Source of the DNA: Flavobacterium frigidarium DSM 17623 | GTDB taxonomy: Bacteria > Bacteroidota > Bacteroidia > Flavobacteriales > Flavobacteriaceae | Assembly (NCBI RefSeq): GCF_000425505.1 | Contig: NZ_KE384394.1 | Location: 27,579 to 82,301 of the forward strand | Direction: 5' to 3' | DNA: 54,723 bases | Shown here: positions 32,562-41,135 of the stretch, piece by piece | Layout of the letters: each line of letters opens with the position of its first letter | How positions within the stretch are numbered: the first letter of the stretch is position 1 | The notes under the pieces: generated by a model | Told to the model about the DNA's origin: nothing | The model's input: the letters and a program-made list of their open reading frames with translations, nothing else | Databases searched by the model: none | Program-made: the position numbers and the translations under genes

Positions 32562-35228
32562 ATGCTCAGGATTTTACTTTTTTTATTTTTCACGACTTTT
32601 TCTTACTCTCAGTCCCGCACTATTACAGGTGTGGTTTCTGACGATACAAACAAACCATTAGAATCTGCTAATGTAATCGCAAAACCTTTTCAGGAAAAAG
32701 CAAGCCTTAAGTTTGCCATTGCTGATAATAAAGGGCGCTATCGCTTAGAACTAGAAAAAGAGGTCAAGTATGAAATTACCGTATCTTATATTAGCTTTAT
32801 TGAGGAGGTATTTATCCTTGAAGCTAATGCAGCTGTTACTACCCACGATTTTAAACTAAAGGCTACAGGAGAACAACTCGATGAGATTGTAATTAAACAT
32901 GATTTCAAGCCTATAATTATAAAAAAAGATACTTTGATATTTGACGTGAAAAGTTTTGCTAAAGGAAACGAACGCAAAATGAAAGAAATATTAGAGAAAT
33001 TACCAGGCGTAGAAGTTGATAAAAACGGTGGTGTTACCGTACAAGGAAAAAAAGTGACTAAAATGCTTGTAGAAGGAAAGTCCTTTTTTGGAGGTGGTTC
33101 AAAACTTGCAGTCGAGAATATTCCGGCAGATGCCTTGGACAAAATCGAAGTTATCGATAACTTTAACGAGGTGGGCTTTATGAAACAAGTTTCTGATAGT
33201 GACGATCTGGCTATGAACGTGAAATTAAAAGAGGGTAAAAAGAAATTTGTTTTTGGAGATGTCGAAGCAGGTGCAGAAATAGGAACTGCCGATAACGGAT
33301 TTTATCTAGTGCATGCAGCATTGTTTTATTATGCTCCCAAAACAAATGTAAGTGTTATAGCCGATGGGAATAACATTGGAAAAAGAACATTTACATTTGA
33401 TGATTTAACGCGTTTTGGTGGTGGTATGAGCACTTTTTTGTCGGGCAGGAAATCATTGACTAACTTGTATTCTTTTGCTGGTGACAATAGGGATGTTGTA
33501 CAAAATAAATCGCAGTTTGGAGCTTTTAATATTAGCCACGATTTTTCTCCAAAATTAGCTGTTTCTGGATTTTCAATTTTTTCAAAAGTGCTTACGGCTT
33601 CTAAGACAGAAAGTACTAATGAGTATTTACAAAATAGCGCTATCGCTTTCGAAAATAAATTGCAAGATGGGGATAATCGTACCATGTTAGGTATTGGTAA
33701 TGTAAAGTTAGATTATACGCCTAATAAAAAAGAAAAATGGTACTACAACGGCCAGTATCAATCGAGTACAAATGATTTAATCAATACCATAAATTCGACT
33801 ACAAATCTTAACACAAGTTTGTTTGAAACTATCTCTAAGGCTGATAATACTTCGATAAAACAATACATAGAATGGCATAAAAGTTACAACGAGCATCACA
33901 CCACTACACTGGTAGTAAATCAAGCCTATGATAACAATAAACCCATAAACAATTGGTTTACGGATCAAACTTTTTTGGCAGGATTGATTCCGCTTCAACA
34001 GGACGACACCTATACTGTTACTCAAATTAAAAAGGTAAAAACGAATAGTATTGATGCCTTATTCAAACATTATTGGATTTTGAATAATTTTAATCACATC
34101 TATACTAATGTGGGAAATAATTTTGCTACTTCGCATTTAGAAACAGCAAACAGGCAATTATTAACTGATGGTACGATCAATGATTTTGCTTCAGCTGGAT
34201 TTAATAATAATGTAAAATACCAATTAAATGATGCTTATGTAGGTGTCGAGTACAAATTCAGAGTTGGAAAATTTACTAGCAAGCCAGGGTTGTACTTGCA
34301 TTGGTATCAATTATCTACTACACAAAGTACAATAGGGAACAGCTTGACTAAAAGTTTACTGCAGCCGCAGTGGGATATTGACTATGAGTTCAACAAATCA
34401 GAAACCTTGAATTTCACCTACAAATTAAAGAACGATTTTCCTGAGGTGAGTCAGCTTGCAAATCAATTTGACTTGCAAAACTATAATTTAGTTTATAAAG
34501 GGAATGCGCTATTGCAAAATGAAAAATACCATTCGGCAGTGTTGAGGTATTCAAAGTATAATTTGTATCAGGGTGTAACCTACAATGCTACGGCTAACTA
34601 TTTAAAAAAGGTTAAAGCTTTTAGAAATGAAATCACGCTCGACGGAATTAATCAATTTAGCAGTCCAATTTTAACTGATAATCCAGAAACTACTTATGGT
34701 ATTACGGGCTATTTTACTAAAAGGATCTATCGCTTTAGTCTAAAGTTAAATACACGTTTCAACTGGTTTAGCTACTCACAAACATTAAATGCAATAACCA
34801 CAGTAAATGATCGTACAAGCCAGAATGTGGGATTGGTTTTTAAAACGGCTTATAAAAAGTGGCCAGATTTTAGTGTTGGTTACAACAAAGGCTTTAGCCA
34901 ATTTTCGGGCTTAACAAGTTCAAAATATGAAACAGATGCCTTTACATCAAGTGCTCAAATTGATTTTCTTAAGTTTTGGAATTTTAAAATAGATTATGAG
35001 AACTTAAAAAATACTGATGATCGCGACCAAAGTAATTTTTATGATATTATGAATGCGTCTATTCGATACCAGAAAAAGAACAGTCCTTTTGGGTTCGAAA
35101 TGTTTGTTAATAATGTATTCGATAATAAAACAAAGAATGATTTTTCTTTTTCAGATTACGTGATAAGCGAGCGCACAACTTACGTTTTACCTAGAGCATG
35201 GATGCTATCAATATCTTATAAGTTATAA
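32562..35228 (+). CDS. Outer-membrane receptor with carboxypeptidase-regulatory domain (GLPGLI-associated)
   Basis: The 888 residues start with a signal peptide (RILLFLFFTTFSYSQ), then a CarboxypepD-regulatory-like Ig domain (TITGVVSDDTNKPLESANVI to LKATGEQLDEI). A plug-like region follows (KEILEKLPGVEVDKNGGVTV and KMLVEGKSFFGGG), then a long beta-barrel ending in ILSISYKL-type strands. It resembles TonB-dependent receptors, but I cannot point to a clear TonB box. The tight link to GLPGLI genes suggests joint work at the outer membrane. A 5' copy fragment 1.3 kb upstream shows that this unit was duplicated. Confidence 0.82.
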   Translation: MLRILLFLFFTTFSYSQSRTITGVVSDDTNKPLESANVIAKPFQEKASLKFAIADNKGRYRLELEKEVKYEITVSYISFIEEVFILEANAAVTTHDFKLKATGEQLDEIVIKHDFKPIIIKKDTLIFDVKSFAKGNERKMKEILEKLPGVEVDKNGGVTVQGKKVTKMLVEGKSFFGGGSKLAVENIPADALDKIEVIDNFNEVGFMKQVSDSDDLAMNVKLKEGKKKFVFGDVEAGAEIGTADNGFYLVHAALFYYAPKTNVSVIADGNNIGKRTFTFDDLTRFGGGMSTFLSGRKSLTNLYSFAGDNRDVVQNKSQFGAFNISHDFSPKLAVSGFSIFSKVLTASKTESTNEYLQNSAIAFENKLQDGDNRTMLGIGNVKLDYTPNKKEKWYYNGQYQSSTNDLINTINSTTNLNTSLFETISKADNTSIKQYIEWHKSYNEHHTTTLVVNQAYDNNKPINNWFTDQTFLAGLIPLQQDDTYTVTQIKKVKTNSIDALFKHYWILNNFNHIYTNVGNNFATSHLETANRQLLTDGTINDFASAGFNNNVKYQLNDAYVGVEYKFRVGKFTSKPGLYLHWYQLSTTQSTIGNSLTKSLLQPQWDIDYEFNKSETLNFTYKLKNDFPEVSQLANQFDLQNYNLVYKGNALLQNEKYHSAVLRYSKYNLYQGVTYNATANYLKKVKAFRNEITLDGINQFSSPILTDNPETTYGITGYFTKRIYRFSLKLNTRFNWFSYSQTLNAITTVNDRTSQNVGLVFKTAYKKWPDFSVGYNKGFSQFSGLTSSKYETDAFTSSAQIDFLKFWNFKIDYENLKNTDDRDQSNFYDIMNASIRYQKKNSPFGFEMFVNNVFDNKTKNDFSFSDYVISERTTYVLPRAWMLSISYKL

Positions 35229-35231
35229 ATA

Positions 35232-35645
35232 CTAGTTGTAAACTCGCAATACATTTCCATTTAATTCTGTACGATATTGTTTTAAAGGATACTCTAATTT
35301 TCCTAAACCGGTAAACAAACTATATTCACTTTCATCACAAGGACAAACAACGTTGATCCCGTTAAGTGTCATGGTCGTACAACTATTTAAAGCTTGGTTA
35401 GGGCATGCGGCGTCAAAAGCATTGTAGCCACTACCGGTATTAAAAACATATATTCCTTTTGCGCCTACATTAGCATAATAAATGGCATTACCTGCAAAAG
35501 TCAAATTACTGTAAGACGGCAGCGATAAGTTTAAATCGACAGTGAAAGAATAGTTGGGTATATTAGGATTAGAGTTGTTAAAGTCATTTGTAGTACAACC
35601 GCTTAAGATTGTCAAAATAAAAAGAGAATAAAAGAAATTTTTCAT
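35232..35645 (-). CDS. Lipoprotein with degenerate Rieske-like cysteine pattern
   Basis: About 137 residues from MKNFFYSLFILTILSGC, with the lipidated Cys at 17. The C-terminal half resembles a Rieske fold: GYNAFDAACPNQALNSC, then VVCPCDESEYSLFTG and LKQYRTELNGNVLRVY. The His ligands of a [2Fe-2S] Rieske centre are missing (CPNQ in place of CxH, CPCDES in place of CxxH). A normal cluster is therefore unlikely; the cysteines may form disulfides. It converges with the receptor gene, three bases between stop codons. Function unknown. Confidence 0.65.
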   Translation of the reverse strand: MKNFFYSLFILTILSGCTTNDFNNSNPNIPNYSFTVDLNLSLPSYSNLTFAGNAIYYANVGAKGIYVFNTGSGYNAFDAACPNQALNSCTTMTLNGINVVCPCDESEYSLFTGLGKLEYPLKQYRTELNGNVLRVYN

Positions 35646-35747
35646 TATATAATAGTTTGTTAAATGCGCCAAAAAAACAAATTTAAATTATTTAACTTTG
35701 AATTACATATGATTAACATATAATTATATACAAGAAAAAAATTATAC

Positions 35748-35755
35748 TATCTTTG
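35748..35755 (+). promoter_or_regulatory. -7 box of greA
   Basis: TATCTTTG matches TAnnTTTG and lies about 150 bases before the greA start codon. Transcription would begin only a few bases before the leader hairpin. Confidence 0.6.
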
Positions 35756-35763
35756 TAATAACA

Positions 35764-35788
35764 AATCCCGTCCTGATGGGATTTTTTC
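35764..35788 (+). terminator. Promoter-proximal terminator hairpin in the greA leader
   Basis: AATCCC pairs with GGGATT around GTCCTGAT, followed by a T-run. It lies about 10 bases after the greA -7 box, so it would act on the first 30 or so transcribed bases. Confidence 0.6.
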
Positions 35789-35903
35789 TATTTATATAAG
35801 CCGTGTACCGTGAGTTTGATTAGAATGAATAAGAAGGTGAAAGGTCTTCAAACAAGTACATGATATGCTTAATAAACATTATAAAATAATACATTTAAAA
35901 AAT

Positions 35904-36380
35904 ATGAGCGCAATATCTTATTACACCGCAGAAGGTTTAAAAAAATTAAGGGAGGAACTTGATCACTTAAAAAGTGTGATGCGCCCTAAGGCATCTGCTG
36001 ATATAGCAGAGGCAAGAGACAAAGGGGATTTGTCTGAGAATGCAGAGTACGATGCAGCAAAAGAAGCACAAGGAATGCTAGAAATGAGAATTGCTAAACT
36101 TGAAGAAATTCACTCTAATGCAAGACTTATTGACGAATCAAATCTTGATGTTTCAAAAGTATTGGTGCTTTCTAATGTAAAGATCAAAAATCAGTCAAAC
36201 GGAATGGAAATGAGCTACCGATTAGTAGCAGAAAGTGAAGCCGATTTAAAAACTGGTAAAATATCTGTGACTTCTCCTATTGGGAAAGGTTTACTGGGGA
36301 AATCAGTAGGTGATGTTGCCGAGATTTCGGTTCCTAATGGTGTCTTGAAATTTGAAATTATCGAAATCACAAGAGACTAA
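35904..36380 (+). CDS. greA: Transcription elongation factor GreA
   Basis: The 158 residues from MSAISYYTAEGLKKLREELD form the N-terminal coiled coil with the acidic tip (EARDKGDLSENAEYDAAKEA). The C-terminal FKBP-like domain that binds the RNA polymerase secondary channel follows (ISVTSPIGKGLLGKSVGDV, ending PNGVLKFEIIEI). It rescues backtracked polymerase by stimulating transcript cleavage. An in-frame start 39 bases upstream adds residues not seen in the family. The long leader with a terminator-like hairpin suggests attenuation. Confidence 0.95.
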   Translation: MSAISYYTAEGLKKLREELDHLKSVMRPKASADIAEARDKGDLSENAEYDAAKEAQGMLEMRIAKLEEIHSNARLIDESNLDVSKVLVLSNVKIKNQSNGMEMSYRLVAESEADLKTGKISVTSPIGKGLLGKSVGDVAEISVPNGVLKFEIIEITRD

Positions 36381-36437
36381 TTTAAAGCGTTCCTATCTAG
36401 GTGTAAAACCTGGATTTAATGATCTAATAAAAACAAT

Positions 36438-36827
36438 ATGAGTTCGATATTCACAAAAATAGTAAAGGGAGAAATCCCATGTTATAAAATAGCTGAAGAC
36501 GAGAATTATTTGGCTTTTCTAGATGTCAACCCAAATGCAAAAGGACATACGTTGTGTATTCCGAAATTTGAGATCGATAAGATTTTTGAAATGGACGAAG
36601 CACATTATCTAGGGTTGATGCATTTTTCTCGAAAGATAGCCATTGCTTTAGAAAAAGCGGTTCCTTGTAAGCGAGTGGGTATGGCCGTTGTAGGACTTGA
36701 AGTGCCTCACGCGCATGTACACTTGATTCCATTAAACGAAATGGACGAAATGCGCTTTCATAATAAAGTGTCCTTAACGGAACAAGAATTTAAAGACTTA
36801 GCGCAGAGCATCCAAGCTAATCTTTAA
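36438..36827 (+). CDS. HIT-family nucleotide-binding hydrolase
   Basis: The 129 residues carry the histidine triad in VPHAHVHLIPLN (HxHxH), with IFTKIVKGEIPCYKIAEDE and FLDVNPNAKGHTLCIPK in the N-terminal part. HIT proteins hydrolyse AMP-lysine, AMP-NH2 or dinucleotide substrates using the central His. It follows greA by 57 bases on the same strand, a pairing common in Flavobacteriaceae. Confidence 0.92.
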   Translation: MSSIFTKIVKGEIPCYKIAEDENYLAFLDVNPNAKGHTLCIPKFEIDKIFEMDEAHYLGLMHFSRKIAIALEKAVPCKRVGMAVVGLEVPHAHVHLIPLNEMDEMRFHNKVSLTEQEFKDLAQSIQANL

Positions 36828-36845
36828 TTTAATAACTTATAATAA

Positions 36846-36884
36846 AACACAGGAATTGTCATTGCTTATGATGATTCCTGTGTT
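36846..36884. terminator. Bidirectional terminator between HIT gene and histidine kinase
   Basis: AACACAGGAAT pairs fully with ATTCCTGTGTT, followed by T on the plus strand. The stop codon of the histidine kinase lies in the loop, so the last codons of the kinase overlap the stem. Confidence 0.8.
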
Positions 36885-38023
36885 TTTTTTATGGCAACTT
36901 GTATAGTCGTTCCTTTACCTATTTCTGATTGTAGGACTTTAATTTTTCCGCCATGGTACTCTTCTACAATTCTCTTAGTAAGCGATAATCCCAATCCCCA
37001 GCCTCTTTTTTTAGTAGTAAATCCAGGTTCAAAGATGGTCTTGAACTGACTTTTTTGTATGCCGCTACCAGTGTCTATAATGTTTATTTTTACAAAATGG
37101 TTGTCTTGTTCTATGTGTAAACCTAGTTTCCCTTTGCCTTTCATCGCATCAATAGCATTCTTAACTAAGTTTTCAATGGTCCAACTGTGTAAACTTGAGT
37201 TTAAAAGAACATTAATAGGATTTTTGGGAGCGGTAAACGTAAACTCAATTTGTTTTGAAAAGCGCGATTGTAAATAGATGTAAGAAGCAAGTGTAGTTGC
37301 AATAATATCTTGATTTTCGAGTATTGGCTTGGAACCTATTTTCGAAAAACGATCTGTTATTGTTTGCAATCTTTCAATATCTTTTTCAATTTCGATAATA
37401 ATAGATTCGTCGACTTCATCGCCTTTTAATATTTCGACCCAACCTATCAATGACGATAGCGGCGTACCTATTTGATGCGCAGTTTCCTTGGCCATTCCAG
37501 CCCAAAGCTTATTCTGAGTAGCAATTTTTGTACTGCGGTAAAAATAATACATCAAAGCAATGAACAACACTAAAATGAGTACAAGTGCAACAGGATAATA
37601 TTTGAGTTTGTTCAGTAATTCAGAGTTTCCATAATAGAGCTTTTGAAATTTTCCGGGGACGTATTCTATAACTATAGGAGGATTTTCTCGTTGTAAATTA
37701 AGGAGTAAGTCGGCTGATTTCAATTCATCTTTAATAATGGCGTCAGCAATATTCACAGTGCTTACAATACTGTCGTGCTCCGTTAATATAATAGGAATAG
37801 AAGTGTTGTTGCTAAAAATTTGAAGGGGCAATTCAACATCGGCATCAGCCTCAGCATTAATTAAAGTTTTTTGAGCTTTTGCCCACAAGTTCATCTTTAA
37901 ACGTTCTTCGTTTTTAAATATTTGGAAAAAAGTGTAGGTGTTCCATAAAATCAGTGTAATTATTAAAAAAGAAGTAGCGATAATGATCCACCTACTTGTA
38001 TTTCTTCTATCAGAAAACTGCAT
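36866..38023 (-). CDS. Orphan sensor histidine kinase
   Basis: About 385 residues from MQFSDRRNTSRW, with membrane helices at about 12-36 and 150-172 enclosing a periplasmic sensor domain of some 110 residues. The cytoplasmic part has the H-box AKETAHQIGTPLSSLIGWVE with the phosphorylated His, the N-box ENLVKNAIDAM, and the ATP-lid motifs DTGSGIQKSQF and KRGWGLGLSLTKRIVEEYHG. The upstream frame extension (39 residues) lacks a signal-like start. No response regulator is adjacent, so its partner lies elsewhere. The signal is unknown. Confidence 0.9.
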   Translation of the reverse strand: MQFSDRRNTSRWIIIATSFLIITLILWNTYTFFQIFKNEERLKMNLWAKAQKTLINAEADADVELPLQIFSNNTSIPIILTEHDSIVSTVNIADAIIKDELKSADLLLNLQRENPPIVIEYVPGKFQKLYYGNSELLNKLKYYPVALVLILVLFIALMYYFYRSTKIATQNKLWAGMAKETAHQIGTPLSSLIGWVEILKGDEVDESIIIEIEKDIERLQTITDRFSKIGSKPILENQDIIATTLASYIYLQSRFSKQIEFTFTAPKNPINVLLNSSLHSWTIENLVKNAIDAMKGKGKLGLHIEQDNHFVKINIIDTGSGIQKSQFKTIFEPGFTTKKRGWGLGLSLTKRIVEEYHGGKIKVLQSEIGKGTTIQVAIKKTQESS

Positions 38024-38162
38024 AATTTTAGTCTTTGAGCTATAAATATAACGAATTTTATCACTTATTATTTTACTTAAATTTACAAAGCCACGCTTAG
38101 GCGTATTATTGCGATTTAAAGGATAAAAGTGATTGTGCAATATTAAAGTTACTTCATTTGCT

Positions 38163-38170
38163 TACTTTTG
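38163..38170 (+). promoter_or_regulatory. Candidate -7 box for the flavin reductase gene
   Basis: TACTTTTG matches TAnnTTTG, 39 bases before the start codon. Confidence 0.5.
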
Positions 38171-38209
38171 TAACGCGCTATTTATTAAAAAAGAAAAACC
38201 AAAAATATT

Positions 38210-39085
38210 ATGATTACAATAGACCCTAAAACAATCCCAACCGCAAAAATGCAAGGTTATTTACAGTCCTCTATTGGGCCACGACCAATCGCTTTTGCAA
38301 GTACAATGGATGGTGACGGTAACCCTAATTTATCGCCTTTTAGTTTTTTTAATGTCTTTAGTGCTAACCCACCTATTTTGGTTTTTTCACCAGCGAGACG
38401 TGTGCGAGACAATTCAATTAAACATACTTTAATGAATTGCGAAGCGACTAAGGAGGTCGTTATTAATGTCGTTAATTATGACTTAGTGCAACAAACTTCT
38501 TTAGCCAGCACAGAGTATGCGACTGGCGTAGACGAATTTATAAAATCAGGACTTACACAAGTGGCTTCTGACTTGGTAAAACCTTTTAGAGTAAAAGAGT
38601 CTCCAGTACAATTTGAATGCAAAGTAACCCAAATTATCGCATTAGGAAATGAAGGAGGAGCAGGGAATCTTATCTTGTGCGAAGTAGTGAAGATGCATAT
38701 CGATGAGAAAATTTTAGATGAAAACGGAGCTATAGACCAGTATAAGATTGACTTAGTTTCAAGGCTAGGGGTAAACTGGTATTCGAGATCAAATCAAGGA
38801 TTATTTGAAGTGCCAAAACCGCTAGCAACTTTAGGAATTGGCGTAGATGCTATCCCTAAGGAAGTTAGAAGTAGTGCTGTTTTTGATGGTAACGATTTAG
38901 GAAAATTAGGTAATGTAGAAGCCTTGCCTACGCCAGAAGAAGTTAGTATCTTTGTATCAAATAACTTTTCTGTTAAGGCCGTTTTAAGCGCTGATGATCT
39001 AGAAAAAGTACATTTAGAAGCAAAAAAGTACTTGAATGACGATGATGTTGTTTCTGCATGGAAAGTGCTTTTAGCAAAAAAATAA
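38210..39085 (+). CDS. Flavin reductase family protein (FMN-binding split barrel)
   Basis: The 291-residue protein has an FMN-binding split barrel in the first 200 residues: MQGYLQSSIGPRPIAFASTM with NLSPFSFFNVFSANPPILVF, the fold's phosphate-binding region. DEFIKSGLTQVASDLVKPFR and VKESPVQFECKV continue the fold. The last 80 residues (VEALPTPEEVSIFVSN onward) form a helical tail of unknown role. Family members reduce flavins with NAD(P)H or act as oxygenases. It is 27 bases before the DUF3127 gene. Confidence 0.85.
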   Translation: MITIDPKTIPTAKMQGYLQSSIGPRPIAFASTMDGDGNPNLSPFSFFNVFSANPPILVFSPARRVRDNSIKHTLMNCEATKEVVINVVNYDLVQQTSLASTEYATGVDEFIKSGLTQVASDLVKPFRVKESPVQFECKVTQIIALGNEGGAGNLILCEVVKMHIDEKILDENGAIDQYKIDLVSRLGVNWYSRSNQGLFEVPKPLATLGIGVDAIPKEVRSSAVFDGNDLGKLGNVEALPTPEEVSIFVSNNFSVKAVLSADDLEKVHLEAKKYLNDDDVVSAWKVLLAKK

Positions 39086-39112
39086 TCTTATATAACAATT
39101 AAAATAACGAAG

Positions 39113-39490
39113 ATGGAAGTTACAGGGAAAATTAAAGTTGTTAATCCAGAGCAACAAGTTAGTGCATCATTTAAAAAAAGAGAGCTAGTTGTTACTACAG
39201 AAGAGCAGTATCCACAGCATATCATGATTGAGTTCACTCAAGATAAATGTGATTTATTGAATAACTATAGTATTGGTGAGCCAGTTAAGGTTTCAATCAA
39301 TTTAAGAGGTAGAGAATGGGTGAACCCACAAGGCGATACTAAATACTTTAATAGTATTCAAGGATGGAGAATTGAAAAGTTAGCTGCTGATCAGCCTCAA
39401 GGTGGAGCTACTCCTCCTATGCCATCTGCACAAACATTTGCTCCAGCTACAAACATCAATGATGAAGAAGCAGACGATTTACCGTTTTAA
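39113..39490 (+). CDS. DUF3127 protein, OB-fold-like
   Basis: The 125 residues fit DUF3127: MEVTGKIKVVNPEQQVSASF, then KRELVVTTEEQYPQHIMIEF and VSINLRGREWVNPQGDTKYF. The C-terminal stretch is flexible and ends INDEEADDLPF. That tip DDLPF closely resembles the SSB C-terminal tip (DLPF in ssb of this window), and the domain looks like an OB fold, so a nucleic-acid-related role is plausible but unproven. It is followed by a strong terminator. Confidence 0.8.
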   Translation: MEVTGKIKVVNPEQQVSASFKKRELVVTTEEQYPQHIMIEFTQDKCDLLNNYSIGEPVKVSINLRGREWVNPQGDTKYFNSIQGWRIEKLAADQPQGGATPPMPSAQTFAPATNINDEEADDLPF

Positions 39491-39510
39491 TAAATAAGTA
39501 AATCATAAAA

Positions 39511-39543
39511 AAAGCCTTGAAAGTGTATTTCAAGGCTTTTTTT
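39511..39543. terminator. Terminator between DUF3127 and PAP2 genes
   Basis: CCTTGAAA pairs with TTTCAAGG around GTGTA, flanked by A-run and T-run on both sides, so it can serve both convergent genes. Confidence 0.9.
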
Positions 39544-39547
39544 ATGA

Positions 39548-40285
39548 TTAAAAATTAGGGTTTATAATTGCACCCAAGCCTATCTGATTTCCTAGCTGTG
39601 GATATACAAAAGCCGTTGTATTTGTTTTCTTAGAAACTCTAAAAGATTTAAGCGGACTCACATGCGAAAAGATTATTCCTGATGCCATTCCTATACCCGC
39701 ACCAGCAAGCACATCTGAGGCATAATGTTTATTGTTAGCAAGTCTAAAAGCCGCTGTTGCCCCCGCAAATAAAAAACCACTGCTGGCATACCAAAAATTA
39801 GAATCTTTATATTCGTAATACAATAGCGTAGCATTTGTAAATGCCACAGCCGAATGCCCTGATGGAAAGCTTAAATTATCCGATAAGTCAGGACGCTCAC
39901 GTTTTGCAATTCGTTTTGCAATTTCAGTTACAATTACAGAAGCAGTATTCGCAACAAGAATATTCACCGTTTGATTTCTATAATTGGTCTTGGGAGCAAA
40001 CCCTAAAGATTTCCCCATGTAGATTTGAGCAATAGGAACAAACGGAAAAATATTATCGGCGCCTGAACTAAAAGTCGTTCCAAAAACTCTACCTGATTTT
40101 GTTTGAATATCACCATTAATTTCTGAGTTTAATAAAAAAGCACCCGTGATTAAAAGTGCTGCTGGAGCGATAAAAGACTTATAGCCTAGTTTATGCTGTA
40201 CCTTTAAAGAATCCACATTTTGTCCATACATTTGCAGAAACGGAGCCATCAAAATGAGTAAAAGTAAAAAAAATGTTTTTTTCAT
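39548..40285 (-). CDS. PAP2-family phosphatase
   Basis: The 245 residues begin with a signal peptide (FFLLLLILMAPFLQMYGQ) and contain the three PAP2 motifs: KRIAKRERPDLS (KxxxxxxRP), SFPSGHSAVAFT (PSGH), and LANNKHYASDVLAGAGIG (SRxxxxxHxxxD-like). The conserved His residues form a phospho-enzyme. Substrates of the family include undecaprenyl diphosphate, phosphatidate and phosphatidylglycerol phosphate. The C-terminal VYPQLGNQIGLGAIINPNF looks like a beta-strand tail. It converges with the DUF3127 gene. Confidence 0.88.
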   Translation of the reverse strand: MKKTFFLLLLILMAPFLQMYGQNVDSLKVQHKLGYKSFIAPAALLITGAFLLNSEINGDIQTKSGRVFGTTFSSGADNIFPFVPIAQIYMGKSLGFAPKTNYRNQTVNILVANTASVIVTEIAKRIAKRERPDLSDNLSFPSGHSAVAFTNATLLYYEYKDSNFWYASSGFLFAGATAAFRLANNKHYASDVLAGAGIGMASGIIFSHVSPLKSFRVSKKTNTTAFVYPQLGNQIGLGAIINPNF

Positions 40286-40354
40286 TGCGGTAGTTAATTG
40301 AGTAACACTTTGATCAAAAATAGGACTTTATAATTTAATTAGAATAACAAAAAC

Positions 40355-40996
40355 ATGCATTATTTATCGCAAGATTTATTTTTTCCTGAAGTATCATTAA
40401 CGCATTCTTCTGGTATTATTGCGCTAGGTGGTGATTTATCACCTCAAAGATTAGTATTAGCTTATAAAAGTGGTATTTTTCCATGGTTTGAAGATGGTGA
40501 ACCCATCACTTGGTGGTCACCTGATCCCCGTATGGTTTTATTTCTAGACGAATTAGTAGTGACAAAAAGCATGCGAAACGTACTTAATCGAGATACATTT
40601 ACAGTCACTTTCAATCAAAATTTTAGGGAAGTAATTTCTAACTGCCAGCAAATTAAACGCGATGGTCAAAACGGAACTTGGATTACTAATGACATGATCG
40701 AAGCCTATTGCAATTTACATGAATTAGGAATTGCAAAGTCTGTTGAGGTTTGGCAAGATGGCCAAATCGTAGGCGGATTATACGGCATTGATTTAGGTCA
40801 TATTTTTTGTGGCGAAAGCATGTTTTCTAAAGTCTCTAATGCAAGTAAAATCGCTTTTATCAGCTTAGTGCGTCATTTGCAAAAAGAAAATTACAAACTC
40901 TTAGACTGCCAAGTCTACAACGAACATCTAGAAAGTCTAGGTTGCCGCGAAATAGCACGTAAAGATTTCATTTCGATTCTTAAAAATAATAATTAG
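40355..40996 (+). CDS. aat: Leucyl/phenylalanyl-tRNA-protein transferase
   Basis: It adds Leu or Phe from aminoacyl-tRNA to proteins with N-terminal Lys or Arg, marking them for ClpAP degradation (N-degron pathway). The 213 residues contain GGDLSPQRLVLAYKSGIFPW, WWSPDPRMVLF, GTWITNDMIEAYCNLHELG, SVEVWQDGQIVGGLYGIDLG and IFCGESMFSK, all typical of Aat. The length is standard. It is divergent from the PAP2 gene, and its stop codon touches the next intergenic repeat. Confidence 0.95.
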   Translation: MHYLSQDLFFPEVSLTHSSGIIALGGDLSPQRLVLAYKSGIFPWFEDGEPITWWSPDPRMVLFLDELVVTKSMRNVLNRDTFTVTFNQNFREVISNCQQIKRDGQNGTWITNDMIEAYCNLHELGIAKSVEVWQDGQIVGGLYGIDLGHIFCGESMFSKVSNASKIAFISLVRHLQKENYKLLDCQVYNEHLESLGCREIARKDFISILKNNN

Positions 40997-41135
40997 AGCC
41001 CAATCCAGCTGTGCGCTGCAAGTCCTCCCTCAAAACCTTTTTTTCTAAAGTCATAAAAGGAGCTTCCTGTGGTTGCTCTTTTATTCCTAGAAAAAATAGT
41101 TTTTTCCCTCCGGGCTTTCCACTCCCATCTGGGGC
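40995..41135 (-). repeat. Dispersed palindromic intergenic repeat, copy E (long, diverged)
   Basis: In the forward strand it starts AGCCCAATCCAGCTGTGCGC and ends CCACTCCCATCTGGGGC. These are the inverted equivalents of the GGGGCT... and ...AGCTCC ends of copy D, with a longer, more diverged centre. It starts at the aat stop codon. The rest of this 369-base gap (to 41365) holds repeated ATCCGCGT and ATCCGTTTTCATCCGCG words and no gene that I can support. Confidence 0.5.
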
